From assembly GCA_963784425.1 (NCBI GenBank), contig CAWARM010000012.1, positions 300,304 through 364,303 on the forward strand: a stretch of DNA of 64,000 bases, read 5' to 3'. The stretch is from SHZL01 sp963784425. Its GTDB lineage: Bacteria; Pseudomonadota; Gammaproteobacteria; Xanthomonadales; SZUA-36. Positions 44,475 through 54,766 of this stretch are shown here, piece after piece (positions within the stretch are counted from its first letter, which is position 1; each line of letters begins with the position of its first letter). The notes under the pieces were generated by a model that had not been told where the DNA came from, did not search any database, and saw nothing but the letters and a program-made list of their open reading frames with translations. A program made the position numbers and the translations under genes.

Positions 44475-46685
44475 ATGCTCACCTTACAAACCACAGGGTA
44501 TAAACCCAAGTCCATGGTAGGCGACATTTCCCTTGGTATTTTCAAGGGTATTGATAACGGCCTGTGGTGTTACGGTTTCGCCGCGATTATCTTTGCCGGC
44601 GCCTTGTCGGCGTTCATGCCGGTGATGCTGGTTATCCTGCTGGTGGGCTGGGCGCTGATGGCCCTGTTTACCGGGCTCACCTCCAGCGTCAAGGTGCACC
44701 TCGTGAACATGGATGAACAGGCCATCGTCATCCTCTCAACCATTGCCGCCCTGATGGTTACCAAGTTGGGGCCGGAAGCCGCCACGCATGCCGGTCTGGC
44801 CACGATGCTGGCCATCATGTCGCTGACATCACTCACCGTGGGCTTGTGTTTCCTGCTCGTTGGGCGTTTCCACCTCACCCGGTTGCTGGAATTGCTGCCT
44901 TATCCGGTAATTTGCGGGTTTATGGCTGGTATCGGTTGGTTGTTGCTGCAGGCAGGTGTCGGCCTGGCGGTGAATTTGCCGATTTCCTTTGAAGTGGTGC
45001 GTGCGCTCGCCGTTCCGGAAAACCTGATGCGTCTGGCCATCATGATCGTCGGCGCCTTGCTGCTGATGTTCGCAGCTCAGCGCAGCAGGCATGCGTGGAC
45101 CCTTCCGGCCGCCGCCCTGGTGATTCTCGCGCTGTTTTACCTGGTGACCTCGACGCTCGGTTACCCAAGAGAAGTATTGGTGGCCCATAACTGGCTGTTC
45201 GATGTGTCCTCCGGATCCGTCACAATTTTGAGCATATTCACGTCGCGGGCACTGCTTTCGATCAACGTTGATTTCGTCATGTCGGTTCTCCCGCAGATTT
45301 TTACGATGGCTTTTCTGTCCATGCTGACCGCTTCGATGTCGCTGTCTGCGATGATCGCCGGCGGCCATGCCGAACTGGTCACGGCCCACGAGATGCAGAA
45401 TGCGGGTGTTGGCAACGTCGGCATGGGATTCATCGGTTGTCCGCCGGTGTATAACGACGTGACTTCGTCTTTGCTCTATTCACGCTTTGGTGCATCCAGT
45501 CGACTGGTGGCGATTGTGTCGGGCGTAGTCACGTTTATCATTGCCATTGTTGGCGGCCAGGCGATTAGCTGGATGCCCACCGTACTGGTGGGCTCGGTGG
45601 TGTTTCTGTTTGCATTCACCATGCTCTACGACTGGATGTACCAGAGCGTTCGCGGGTTCCAGCCTGTCGATTACGCCATTGTGTGCATCATCCTTGGCAC
45701 CGTCATTTTCATAGGCTTCATGGCCGGTGTGCTGGTGGGTATCTTGATGGCCCTGCTGCTATTTGTCATGCGTTACAGCATGATCAGCGCGGTGCAGGGA
45801 CAATACTCGCTGTCGGGTTATCGCAGTTCAGTTGAGCGCTCGCCGCGTAGCAACCAGTTGCTGGACGAGCATGGAGCGACGGCATTGGTGTATTCCCTGC
45901 GCGGTTTCCTGTTCTTTGGCACAGCCAATGCGATTCTGGATCTCATCCGTGATGAATCCGGCATCAAGGGTGGTAATTACAAGGCCATCCTGCTTGACCT
46001 CAAACGCGTCACCGGCATGGATATTTCCGCGCTGAAAACATTTTTACAGATCCGGCGCATTTGCGAAGCAAACGGCGTGCAATTGCTTTATTCCGGCATA
46101 CCCAGGGGGACAGAGCAACGCATCGTCATGATGGGTGCAGTAAGCATGGAAAAGGGCAAGCCCCTGTTCTTTAAAGAGTCGGATTATGCCGTGGAGTACA
46201 TCGAAAACCTGATTCTCCACGACCTCGGAGAAAATGAGCAAACCAAGTCGGTAGCCAGCTACCTGCAGGAATTACTGCATGACCAGGACAAGGTGAGAAT
46301 CCTCATGGCTGCAATGGACCGGGTTGACTGTGGGGTGGGTCAGACCTTGTTCCAGCAAGGCGATGATGACACCGGATTATTCATGCTCGAACACGGATCC
46401 ATGACCGCCTTGATCGGCACCAAGACCAACGGCATGAAACGCGTGAAGAAATTCAATGCAGGTTCCGTAATTGGGGAAATGTCGAGCTATACGCCCGACC
46501 GGAAACGCACGGCCACCATTATTGCCAATGAGCCCTCCGTGCTGTATCACCTGTCAGCGAAGAAAATGGCCGGTATGGATACAAGCGATCCCTGGCTGGT
46601 GTCTTCCATTCACGAACTGGTGGCCCGTACTCTGGGCGCGCGCATCACCTATATGAACCGGCGCTTGATCCAGGAACTCAGGTAA
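44475..46685 (+). CDS. SulP family anion permease with STAS and cyclic nucleotide-binding domains
   Basis: 736 residues. The SulP membrane domain (about 1-430, some ten to twelve helices) is followed by a STAS domain (GATALVYSLRGFLFFGTANAIL; ILLDLKRVTGMDISALK) and a C-terminal cyclic nucleotide-binding domain (about 600-720). The phosphate-binding cassette GEMSSYTPDRKRTAT keeps the glutamate and arginine needed to bind cAMP or cGMP. SulP proteins move sulfate, bicarbonate or dicarboxylates. The attached sensor suggests transport gated by cyclic nucleotide (inference). The antiporter gene starts 2 bases after the stop. Confidence 0.9.
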   Translation: MLTLQTTGYKPKSMVGDISLGIFKGIDNGLWCYGFAAIIFAGALSAFMPVMLVILLVGWALMALFTGLTSSVKVHLVNMDEQAIVILSTIAALMVTKLGPEAATHAGLATMLAIMSLTSLTVGLCFLLVGRFHLTRLLELLPYPVICGFMAGIGWLLLQAGVGLAVNLPISFEVVRALAVPENLMRLAIMIVGALLLMFAAQRSRHAWTLPAAALVILALFYLVTSTLGYPREVLVAHNWLFDVSSGSVTILSIFTSRALLSINVDFVMSVLPQIFTMAFLSMLTASMSLSAMIAGGHAELVTAHEMQNAGVGNVGMGFIGCPPVYNDVTSSLLYSRFGASSRLVAIVSGVVTFIIAIVGGQAISWMPTVLVGSVVFLFAFTMLYDWMYQSVRGFQPVDYAIVCIILGTVIFIGFMAGVLVGILMALLLFVMRYSMISAVQGQYSLSGYRSSVERSPRSNQLLDEHGATALVYSLRGFLFFGTANAILDLIRDESGIKGGNYKAILLDLKRVTGMDISALKTFLQIRRICEANGVQLLYSGIPRGTEQRIVMMGAVSMEKGKPLFFKESDYAVEYIENLILHDLGENEQTKSVASYLQELLHDQDKVRILMAAMDRVDCGVGQTLFQQGDDDTGLFMLEHGSMTALIGTKTNGMKRVKKFNAGSVIGEMSSYTPDRKRTATIIANEPSVLYHLSAKKMAGMDTSDPWLVSSIHELVARTLGARITYMNRRLIQELR

Positions 46686-46687
46686 GA

Positions 46688-48541
46688 GTGAAAGCGTCGC
46701 GCGCAGGCGTCGCGTTCCTGCTGCTGCTGGTTTCTTCTGCTGTGCAGGCATCCGCAGGAGAAATGCCCTCGCTGGTGCACGACATAGGCATCAGCCTGTT
46801 GACGGCTGGATTGCTCGGCGTTGCTTTTACCCGTTTGAAAATCCCCAGCATTGCGGCGTTTCTCGCCGCTGGTATCATCATCGGCCCGATCGGCCTGAAA
46901 CTGGTGACGGTCGCAGAAAACATCGACACCATAGCCCAGCTGGGTTTCATCTTCCTGCTGTTCCTGATCGGCCTCGAAATTGACTTTAAACGCATCCTGA
47001 GCAGTGGCAAGGCCATCATCATTTCGGGCTTGCTGCAGTATCCCCTGACCGTCCTGTTCGGCGTGCTGGCAGTGAAGCTGATGCTATTGCTGGGTATTGG
47101 CGGCGCCCTGCTGGCCGAAAGCCCTTATGCGGCGGTGTATATCGGCGTGATCATCGCCGGCTCATCGACACTGCTGGTAGTTAAGCTGTTCCAGGAGAAT
47201 TTCGAACTGGATACCGAGCCCGGACGACTCGCACTGGGTGTGCTTATTTTCCAGGACATCTGGGTGATCGCCGCCATCATCATCCAGCCGAATATGGGTA
47301 ACCCGCACCTGGGCATGATTGGCATGTCATTTCTGGGCATCCTGCTGCTGAGCCTGTTTACCGTCGTGCTCTCAAAGAGCCTGGTCACACGGGCATTCAC
47401 CTGGATCGCCAAATCGCCGGAACTAACGCTGCTCGGCGCCCTGGCATGGTGCTTCACGGTGGTCTTCGTCGGGGTGAACGTAGATACCTTCATGGAGCTG
47501 ACCTATGGGCGCAGCTTCAACATGTCAGTTGGCCCTGGCATGGCCGCGCTGATCGCTGGCGCGAGCATCGCCAACCTGCCTTCGAGCACCGAAATCATCA
47601 CCAAGGTGGCCACGGTAAAGGATTTCTTCATCACCCTGTTCTTCGTGGCGCTGGGCATCAGCATTCCGGCACCGGAAAGCATGGACGTGGTGGTGCTGGC
47701 GGTGGCGTTGGCCCTGATCGCCATCGTTTCCCGGCAGTTGGTGTTTTTTCCGCTGTTCTATTTCGCCAAGGTGGATCAGCGCAATGCCGAGGTCACGGCC
47801 GTCCGCCTGGCGCAGATTTCCGAGTTTGGCCTGGTCATGGCGTTCCTGGGCGTCAAGCTGGGGCACTTGAGCCCATCGTTCACCAGTACCATCATTTTCG
47901 CGTTTGTCATCACCGCCCTGTTCACACCCCTGATGTACAGTAAGGCCTACGAAGTGCATCGCTGGATCCGGCCAACCCTGGAGAAACTGGGATTCAAAGC
48001 GCCGCCTGAACTGGTGTTGGAAAATGCCAGGAAATACAAACTCGCCCTGCTGGGCTTCCACCGCGACGCCTCCTCGCTGCTGTACAACCTGCAACAAAGC
48101 GATCCTGAGCTGGTGCACGAAACCCTGGTGGTGGATTTCAACGTCGCCTTGCACGATGCCATTACTGCAACCGGAGCCCACGTGCACTACGGTGACCTGT
48201 CGAACTCGGAAACCCTGCACCATATTGGCCTGAATAACGCCAGGATCGTGGTCTGCACCATTCCGGACGACCTGTTGCGCGGCATCAAGAACCACTCACT
48301 GGTGCGGGTGGTGCGGCACATTAATCCCGGCGCCATCATCATTGCCAATGCGGTGAGCCTCGACCAGGTCAAGGCCATTTACCATGCGGGCGCCAATTAT
48401 GTGTACATGTCGCGTTTTGAGGCTGCGCATAACCTGTCCGAAGCAGTGCACGAGGCCCTGAAAGACCGCATTGACGTGTTCCGTGAAATGAATGCCAAGA
48501 GGAACTGGTACACGGAGGATCGCCGCGAGGTGCTCAAATAG
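46688..48541 (+). CDS. CPA2 cation:proton antiporter with TrkA-N-like domain (KefB/KefC type)
   Basis: 617 residues. A signal-like first helix is followed by about twelve membrane helices of the Na+/H+ exchanger domain (FLLFLIGLEIDFKRI, VIFQDIW-like VLIFQDIWVIAAI). The C-terminal part (about 450-600) resembles a TrkA-N nucleotide-binding domain (KYKLALLGFHRDASSLL, VHYGDLSNSETLHHIGL), though the usual GxGxxG is altered to GFHRDA. Probably a K+ or Na+ exporter regulated by its cytoplasmic domain. GTG start, 2 bases after the SulP gene. Confidence 0.88.
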   Translation: MKASRAGVAFLLLLVSSAVQASAGEMPSLVHDIGISLLTAGLLGVAFTRLKIPSIAAFLAAGIIIGPIGLKLVTVAENIDTIAQLGFIFLLFLIGLEIDFKRILSSGKAIIISGLLQYPLTVLFGVLAVKLMLLLGIGGALLAESPYAAVYIGVIIAGSSTLLVVKLFQENFELDTEPGRLALGVLIFQDIWVIAAIIIQPNMGNPHLGMIGMSFLGILLLSLFTVVLSKSLVTRAFTWIAKSPELTLLGALAWCFTVVFVGVNVDTFMELTYGRSFNMSVGPGMAALIAGASIANLPSSTEIITKVATVKDFFITLFFVALGISIPAPESMDVVVLAVALALIAIVSRQLVFFPLFYFAKVDQRNAEVTAVRLAQISEFGLVMAFLGVKLGHLSPSFTSTIIFAFVITALFTPLMYSKAYEVHRWIRPTLEKLGFKAPPELVLENARKYKLALLGFHRDASSLLYNLQQSDPELVHETLVVDFNVALHDAITATGAHVHYGDLSNSETLHHIGLNNARIVVCTIPDDLLRGIKNHSLVRVVRHINPGAIIIANAVSLDQVKAIYHAGANYVYMSRFEAAHNLSEAVHEALKDRIDVFREMNAKRNWYTEDRREVLK

Positions 48542-48610
48542 CTTTTACCAACCTTTTCAGCTCGGCCCGGTACTATGAAGACAGTGCGCATTTCTAACAA
48601 GGGGAGTGGC

Positions 48611-49462
48611 ATGACCTTAGTGGTACAGTTAACCGATACGCACATTGAGGCGCCCGGCAAGCTGTTATATGGAAAAGTGGATACTGCGCAGCACCTGCGG
48701 GAGTCAGTCCAGCAGGTCAATGCCATGATTCCGCCGCCCGACCTGGTGTTGATTACGGGCGACCTGGTGGAGAATCCAACAGAAGCCAGTTACGATAATT
48801 TTGCCGCATTGATCAAACCATTGCGCGCACCCGTCCGCTTGCTGCCGGGCAATCACGATGACCCCCAGGTCATGCTGGAAATGTTCGGTGACTTGCCGTT
48901 GTTTCCGGCAGTGCATTCCACCTTTCAATACGCCATAGACGATTTTCCACTGCGCATCCTGGCACTGAACAGCCATTTCCAGGGCAGTGAACTGCCCGAT
49001 TTCGGCTCCCATCGGTTACACTGGCTGGAAGACGCGCTGGAAGAATCCGACAAGCCCACGATGATCGCCATCCACCATCCTCCCATGAAAACCGGCATAG
49101 GCTTTATCGACATGGTGGGCCCTCAGTGGTATGCCGGCATTCGCAATGTGATCGAGCGCAATCCTCACGTGCAGATGGTAATCGCAGGGCACGGCCATAC
49201 TGATCTGGTTGGCCGCATAGGCTCTGTCCCGGTGTACATGGCGGGAAGCACCGCCCATCAGTTGATTGCGGCTCGCGGGCGCGACCAGGCGCCAGCTTTT
49301 GATGACCGCCGCGCCCCGCCGGTATTGCACCACTGGATGGGGGACGGATTTGTCAGCGGCAGTGACCCCTGGCCCGAGTGGGTGGAAGAGAAACGCATTG
49401 ACCAGGAGTCCGGCTTCGCTTGGGATGACCTGAAGGACCGTATGCGTGGTGCAATGAGATAG
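48611..49462 (+). CDS. CpdA-like metallophosphoesterase (probable cyclic nucleotide phosphodiesterase)
   Basis: About 283 residues. Calcineurin-like dimetal motifs: QLTDTHI (D-x-H), ITGDLVENP (GD), LLPGNHDD (GNHD), IAIHHPP and AGHGHTD (GHxH). CpdA enzymes hydrolyse cAMP. The start at 48611 has a strong ribosome site, AAGGGGAG, just upstream; ATG 48575 adds an unsupported 12 residues. The adenylate cyclase that follows makes a cAMP role likely here (inference). Confidence 0.88.
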   Translation: MTLVVQLTDTHIEAPGKLLYGKVDTAQHLRESVQQVNAMIPPPDLVLITGDLVENPTEASYDNFAALIKPLRAPVRLLPGNHDDPQVMLEMFGDLPLFPAVHSTFQYAIDDFPLRILALNSHFQGSELPDFGSHRLHWLEDALEESDKPTMIAIHHPPMKTGIGFIDMVGPQWYAGIRNVIERNPHVQMVIAGHGHTDLVGRIGSVPVYMAGSTAHQLIAARGRDQAPAFDDRRAPPVLHHWMGDGFVSGSDPWPEWVEEKRIDQESGFAWDDLKDRMRGAMR

Positions 49463-49496
49463 TGCGCCTGCCTTCCCAAACACCGGGTAGGACAGG

Positions 49497-51711
49497 ATGA
49501 AAAGGTACCTGATCCGAGCCATTATTGGCCTGCTGCTGACCGCTACCTTGCTCGGTCACGTAGCGGGCAAGTTCACTGTTCCGTTCATGAATGAAGTGGA
49601 GAACCTGCTGTACGACGCGCGGGTGCGGTTGACTGCACCCGGCGGCAAGGATAATCGCATTGTCATCGTCGCCATCGACGAGGCCAGTTTGAGGATTGAG
49701 GGTCATTGGCCGTGGACCCGCAACAAGCTGGCGCAGCTGGTGACACAATTGTTCAAGTACGGTGTAGCCGTGGTTGGATTTGACGTGGTGTTTCCCGAAC
49801 GCGATGAAAGTGCCGACGCGAACATGCTGCGCGAATTGGCCTCCGGGCCTGAGGACGAGGCATTCCGCGAACGCCTGGCGGCACTGGAGCCCAAACTGGA
49901 CCGCGATCAGATGTTCGCCGATGCGCTGTCTTCCGGGCCAACCGTGATGGGCTATTACTTTGACACCGACGAGCGCACCGCGCATGAAACCGGCAAACTG
50001 CCCGCGCCGGCTTTCGATTTTGAAGAGGGCATGTCGGACTCCATACCTCTGCCCCGCGCACACGGCTTCACTTCGGCCCTGCCGGTACTGGTGGAACACG
50101 CCACCAGCGCCGGCTTCGTCAGCAACCCTTTGATTGACGAGGATGGCATCGTGCGCCGCGCCCCTTTGCTGCACGAGTACAAACTCAGCGCTTACGAGTC
50201 GCTGGCCATGGCCGTGGCTGCAACTTTTTTCAATGACATTACGCTTGCCGGTTTTTGTCGACGCGTCGCGCTGGATGGGTGACTACCCGCCGCTGGAAGG
50301 GCTGGAACTGGCCGGCCGGCCGATACCCATCGACCCGCAGGGTGCGGTACTGGTGCCATACCGCGGTCCGCAAGGTAGTTTTCCCTACGTTTCGGCTGCA
50401 ACAGTGATTGAAGGAACGCTGGAAAACCCCGAAGTGCTGAAAGGGGCCATTGTGCTGGTCGGCGCCACAGCACCCGGCCTGGAGGACATCCGCGCCACGC
50501 CCTTCGGGTCGATCTACCCCGGAGTGGAAGTGCACGCCAATGTGATCAGCGGCATCCTCGACGGCAGTTTCCGTTGGGAGCCGGCCTATACCGCCGCGGC
50601 CGAAATGGTGGCAGTGACCGTGTTCGGCCTGCTGGGTTCACTGGCCTTGCCAGTACTCTCGCCCATCCTCGCCTCGGTGGCGTTTTTCACCCTGCTGGCT
50701 GCTGCGCTGGGGTTCAACCTGTACATGTGGAGCGTGCATTTGCAGGTGCTCCCGCTGGCGGTAACGCTGTTCACCCTGATTGGCATTTACACCCTCAACA
50801 TGGTGTTCGGTTACCTGTTTGAAACCCGCAGCCGCTCACAAATGGACAGCCTGTTCGGGCAATACGTGCCGCCTGACCTGGTGAAGGAAATGAGCCGCGA
50901 CCCGGAACATTATTCCCTCGCCAGCGAAAAACTGGAATTGAGCGTGTTGTTCAGCGATATCCGCGGGTTTACGTCGATTTCCGAAGGCCTGGACGCGGCC
51001 GAACTGTCTGAACTGATGAATCACTATCTGACCCCCATGACGCGGGTCGTACACGAATCCAAGGGCACCATCGACAAGTACATTGGCGACGCCATCATGG
51101 CGTTCTGGGGTGCGCCGCTGAAAGACCAGGCCCATGCGGCGCGGGCGGTCGGCGCCGGGTTGGCGATGCTGCAGGCGCTGGAAAAGCTCAATGCCGACTT
51201 CAAGAAGCGCAACTGGCCGGAACTGCATATCGGTATCGGTATCAACACCGGGCCGATGAGCGTTGGCAACATGGGTTCGCAGTTCCGGCGCGCCTACACG
51301 GTGCTGGGCGATGCGGTTAACCTCGGTTCCCGCCTGGAAAGCCTTACCAAGGCATACGGTGTAGCCTTCATCGTCAGCGAAACCACGGCCCAACATGCGC
51401 CCGAGTTCTTTTACCGCGAACTGGACCGGGTTCGGGTAAAAGGCAAGGCCGAACCGGTAACTATGTACGAACCGCTGGGCTTGCGTAGCCACATGGACGT
51501 CAAAGTCGTGGAGGACACCAAGCTGTTTCACAATGCCTTACGCTTGTACCGGCAGAAAGACTGGGACGAGGCGGAAAAAGTATTGCGCGAGCTACTCTCG
51601 GTACATCCGCATACCTACCTGTATGAGCTGTACCTCGAGCGCATTGCGGAGTTCCGCAAAGACCCGCCACCAGCAGACTGGGACGGCGTATTCACCCATG
51701 AGTCGAAGTAG
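49497..51711 (+). pseudogene. CHASE2-domain class III adenylate cyclase, one frameshift
   Basis: About 738 residues when frames are joined. N-terminal membrane helix and extracytoplasmic CHASE2 sensor domain (YDARVRLTAPGG, VVGFDVVFPERDES), then three membrane helices (about 50600-50800) and a cytoplasmic cyclase domain with metal-binding LSVLFSDIRGFTS, YIGDAIMAFWGAP and AYTVLGDAVNLGSRLE. The frame changes within or near a run of six T (50225-50230), so a homopolymer miscall is likely. It converts ATP to cAMP in response to an unknown outside signal. It follows the CpdA-like gene by 34 bases. Confidence 0.9.
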
Positions 51712-51981
51712 GCTCAAACCTCATAATTCTGTTGGTTTAATTCCCTGAATCTGTGTTACTATTGGCCAGTTACCGGTGGAATGTCTCGCGCCACCGAACT
51801 TGGGGTGTAGCCGGAATATCGGCACTGTGATGTGCAATCGCCCTCGTAAAGCAGCACCTGGATTTTGAAAGCTTGGTTCGGAGTCATGAATTTGGGGCGT
51901 GCCCGACCAACTTTTAACAGACACGACAGTACTTCTGGGTGAATGGATTACAACGGCAACAGCAAAAGGGTCTTAACTATC

Positions 51982-52479
51982 ATGAAAAACGTTAGCAAAG
52001 TTTTAATAATTACAATTGGCGTTCTTATCGCTGGCCTGGCAGGTTTCGCAACACAGGCGTTTGCCAGCGATGCCAAAGGTCTGGTCGTAGCTTCACGTGG
52101 CACCGTAATCGCCAATTCTTCGGCCGATTCCCGCGAACTCAAGCAAGGTGACGAAATCTTCGTCGAAGACGAAATCATGACCGGCCCCAAGAGCTTCGCC
52201 GTCGTGCAGTTCCTTGATGGCGCCAAGGTAACCATCAAGCCGAACTCAGAGATTGTTGTTGAAGACTACGTCTACAACGGCAACTCCGATGACAAAGCAA
52301 CACTCAGTTTGGTGTCTGGCGGTTTGCGCGTTATCACCGGCGCCATGGCCAAGAACAACCCGGAAAACTACAAGGTTAAAACCCCGGTTGCACTGATGGG
52401 CGTGCGCGGCACGGAATTCGCGATCCAGCTCTGCGGCCAGGATGTCTGCGCAGAAGACGGCATAGAAGTTATTGAGTAG
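51982..52479 (+). CDS. Exported FecR-domain protein
   Basis: About 165 residues. A signal peptide (KVLIITIGVLIAGLAGFATQAFA) is followed by a FecR domain: GTVIANSSADSRELKQGDEIFVEDEI, FLDGAKVTIKPNSEIVVEDY, KTPVALMGVRGTEFAIQ. Here FecR is a stand-alone periplasmic module rather than an anti-sigma factor. CHASE2 cyclases and FecR proteins often occur together, so it may be the outside partner of the cyclase (inference). Start ATG 51982 is chosen because the signal peptide begins there. A terminator follows. Confidence 0.88.
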   Translation: MKNVSKVLIITIGVLIAGLAGFATQAFASDAKGLVVASRGTVIANSSADSRELKQGDEIFVEDEIMTGPKSFAVVQFLDGAKVTIKPNSEIVVEDYVYNGNSDDKATLSLVSGGLRVITGAMAKNNPENYKVKTPVALMGVRGTEFAIQLCGQDVCAEDGIEVIE

Positions 52480-52534
52480 TATTAGTAAACCAGGGCGAAG
52501 TCATCGAATAGTCTCAAACAAAACGTAGTAACGA

Positions 52535-52564
52535 AAAGACCGGCCAATGGCCGGTCTTTTTTTT
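52535..52564 (+). terminator. Rho-independent terminator after the FecR gene
   Basis: A perfect stem of 11 pairs, AAAGACCGGCC/GGCCGGTCTTT, with a 3-base loop and a T run ending at 52564. Confidence 0.92.
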
Positions 52565-52623
52565 GTTGCTATCGCGCGCAAAGCGCGCTCTTACGGGTTG
52601 TAGGCGGCCCGCCTTGCGGCCGG

Positions 52624-53829
52624 TTACGAATCGCTGGGAACGTCCGGTGGTGGTGGCGGAGGGGGCGGGGTGCCTGGAGGTACTATGGCGCCGCCAATGG
52701 GCGTGGTTGCACCGGAAACCCCACTGGAGCCTACCGGGGTACCCGGGCCACAGCGGCCCAGTTCGGAATCCGCTTCAACGAAGTTGATCACGGTAGGCAA
52801 TCGGGTAATACCCATGTTCAGCGCAATCCGCACCCGGTCCGGGTCATCTATGTACATCTTGCCGCCTTCCATCATGGTGACGAACACCGGCTTGCGGGTG
52901 AAAGCATAGGTTTCCAGGTTGGCCGCCAGTGCTTCCTGGCGCAGCGGATCGATGTCTTCTGTCTTGGGCAGGTCAAACAGCTTCTCGAATTCCTCAGAAC
53001 TCGCGGAAAAGTGGTTATCACCCAACTGCCACAAAGGCACGTCTGCCAGCTTGATGCGCCGCTCATTGAAGGCTTTGCGGATTTCTTCGAGGCTCACGTT
53101 GGAGCCAAAGTAGCTGACGGGTACTGCGTTGGAATCATTGAAAACGAAAACGACGGGGATTTCTTTCCCGCCGTAGAATTTGTTTAATGCATCCACGGTG
53201 TGATTGTCGATGACCACTTTGTTGATGCCCACGTACAAAGATATCAGCAGGGTTTTGGGCCGCTTTTCTGCCATGATGTCGACTGCTGGATCGGTTTGAT
53301 ACCAATACTCCGGCGACGAGTAGGGAACGATGTCCTTGAAATCCAATTTGACCGTGGATTCGCCCTCCTGCCAGTTCGGAATGGGTTCTATGACTTCCGG
53401 GATCTCAAAATAGCGCTGCACAATCTGCTTGATGGTGCTGCCCGGCTCGAGCGTGTCAACTTTGTAGGTGGCAAACTTACGGCTCTGCGCTGCATCCGTG
53501 GCGCACGGCCAGTCAAGGAAGTCAGGCACCTCCTTAATGCAGTTAAGCTGAGTCTCATTGGCATAGGCGGCTTCGCCGGGCGCCAGTTCAACCATCTTGT
53601 CGCCCTTGATGAGAAAGGTGCGTCCCTGGTCGGTGGTGGCGTAAAGACCAGGCGGGGTCTTATCTTGCATGTCTGCGCAATCGGACGCAGGGTCTTTTGC
53701 CGGCGCTGCGGCTGCATCCTGTGCCTGCACGCCGGCAGATGCCAAAGCTGAAGCGATCAAAGCTGGCAACAGCGCGCGCAATAGTGGTTTGCCTATCCTG
53801 TCCCTGGAAGATTTATTAACTGAATGCAT
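52624..53829 (-). CDS. Exported hypothetical protein with a polyproline C-terminus
   Basis: Not recognised. About 401 residues from ATG 53829. A twin-helix signal peptide (LLRALLPALIASALASAGVQA) predicts export. The mature part has several conserved-looking blocks (GLYATTDQGRTFLIKGDKMVELAPGE, PEYWYQTDPAVDIMAEKRPKTLLISLYVG, NDSNAVPVSYFGSN) and four cysteines. A stretch HTVDALNKFYGGKEIPVVFVFND resembles a thioredoxin-like strand-helix-strand but lacks CxxC. It ends with eight prolines in a row (PPPPPPPP). Convergent with the FecR gene. Function unknown. Confidence 0.8.
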   Translation of the reverse strand: MHSVNKSSRDRIGKPLLRALLPALIASALASAGVQAQDAAAAPAKDPASDCADMQDKTPPGLYATTDQGRTFLIKGDKMVELAPGEAAYANETQLNCIKEVPDFLDWPCATDAAQSRKFATYKVDTLEPGSTIKQIVQRYFEIPEVIEPIPNWQEGESTVKLDFKDIVPYSSPEYWYQTDPAVDIMAEKRPKTLLISLYVGINKVVIDNHTVDALNKFYGGKEIPVVFVFNDSNAVPVSYFGSNVSLEEIRKAFNERRIKLADVPLWQLGDNHFSASSEEFEKLFDLPKTEDIDPLRQEALAANLETYAFTRKPVFVTMMEGGKMYIDDPDRVRIALNMGITRLPTVINFVEADSELGRCGPGTPVGSSGVSGATTPIGGAIVPPGTPPPPPPPPDVPSDS

Positions 53830-53943
53830 CACGACCCCATAACCCCTGGCTTTTAGCGCTGACGAATTAAAATGATAGCCTATGTTAACACTTTGAGGTA
53901 GCTGTGATGGGCATGCGTCCGGTGCGCGGAACATTTAGCGGAA

Positions 53944-54312
53944 TTACGGGTAGTACCTGACGCCCGGGAGGTCTTTAAAATCCGCGTCCTGGGTCCAGAC
54001 GATTGCATCGTACCTCCGGGCCGTTGCGTAGATGATGCTGTCTGCCAGAGGCAGTTGGAGTTCAAGTGCACACAGAGCTGCGTCGACTGCGGTCAAGTTG
54101 TCCAAGTCCGCAACACGCCCCTGGTTCATCCTCGCAATCGACAGCATCGCGGCCGTCCCCCCAAAGTGCCGGTGCATATATTTAAACACCTCTGTCAGCG
54201 TGATAGTGGGGACAAGCAGCTTTTCAGTGTCTTGGATTGGCTCCGCGAAAACACCGGCATTTAGTTCATCCCTGAAAAACGCGATCCAGGCGGAAGAATC
54301 GACAACATTCAA
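53944..54312 (-). CDS. vapC: PIN-domain toxin VapC
   Basis: 122 residues. PIN-fold ribonuclease with the acidic residues in MNVVDSSAWIAFF (first aspartate), LTEVFKY (glutamate), LPLADSIIYATARRY (aspartate) and TQDADF (aspartate). VapC toxins cut specific RNAs, often initiator tRNA. The ATG overlaps the last bases of the vapB gene. Confidence 0.93.
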   Translation of the reverse strand: MNVVDSSAWIAFFRDELNAGVFAEPIQDTEKLLVPTITLTEVFKYMHRHFGGTAAMLSIARMNQGRVADLDNLTAVDAALCALELQLPLADSIIYATARRYDAIVWTQDADFKDLPGVRYYP

Positions 54313-54515
54313 AGACGGTCTTCCTCGCGTTCAAAGGGCGCACTGATGCCTTTGGCAAAGCCACGGAGCTTCTCCATGGGCAGAATCGGAATCAACTCGA
54401 TCCGTCCCTGGTAGACCATCATATGTACCTTCTGACCCGGTTCAATGCCCATGGATTCTCGAATCTCCTTGGGTATCACTACCTGGAATTTGGGCGAGAC
54501 AGTAACCGTCGACAT
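54309..54515 (-). CDS. vapB: AbrB/SpoVT-type antitoxin VapB
   Basis: About 68 residues from ATG 54515. A swapped-hairpin AbrB DNA-binding domain (TVSPKFQVVIPKEIRESMGIEPGQKV) is followed by a C-terminal toxin-binding tail ending EREEDRL. It neutralises VapC and represses the operon. An inverted repeat upstream (54527-54563) is a likely operator. Confidence 0.92.
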   Translation of the reverse strand: MSTVTVSPKFQVVIPKEIRESMGIEPGQKVHMMVYQGRIELIPILPMEKLRGFAKGISAPFEREEDRL

Positions 54516-54526
54516 AGCATTTCTCC

Positions 54527-54563
54527 ATCGATCATCATGTGGTAGTACGATATCATGATCGAT
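54527..54563. promoter_or_regulatory. Inverted-repeat operator of vapBC
   Basis: ATCGATCAT (54527-54535) and ATGATCGAT (54555-54563) are perfect 9-bp inverted repeats spaced by 19 bases, about two helical turns, just upstream of vapB. This fits a dimeric AbrB-type repressor covering the promoter (inference). Confidence 0.65.
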
Positions 54564-54766
54564 AGAGGGGTGCATTATTAATGTGCTCCAGGGCGAATTG
54601 GTTAGAGCTTAATCGGTGAGAGCTCCAGGAGCTGAGAGCCAATGCCGCGTTTGGGCGTAAGAAAACGCCCCTCAGACGGGTAACAGGGCCCCGTCCAAAA
54701 AGGTTTGTTCAACTTCTGAACATGCGCTAACATCAACGCCCTGAAGCTGGGATAGGGGTTAGGCGC

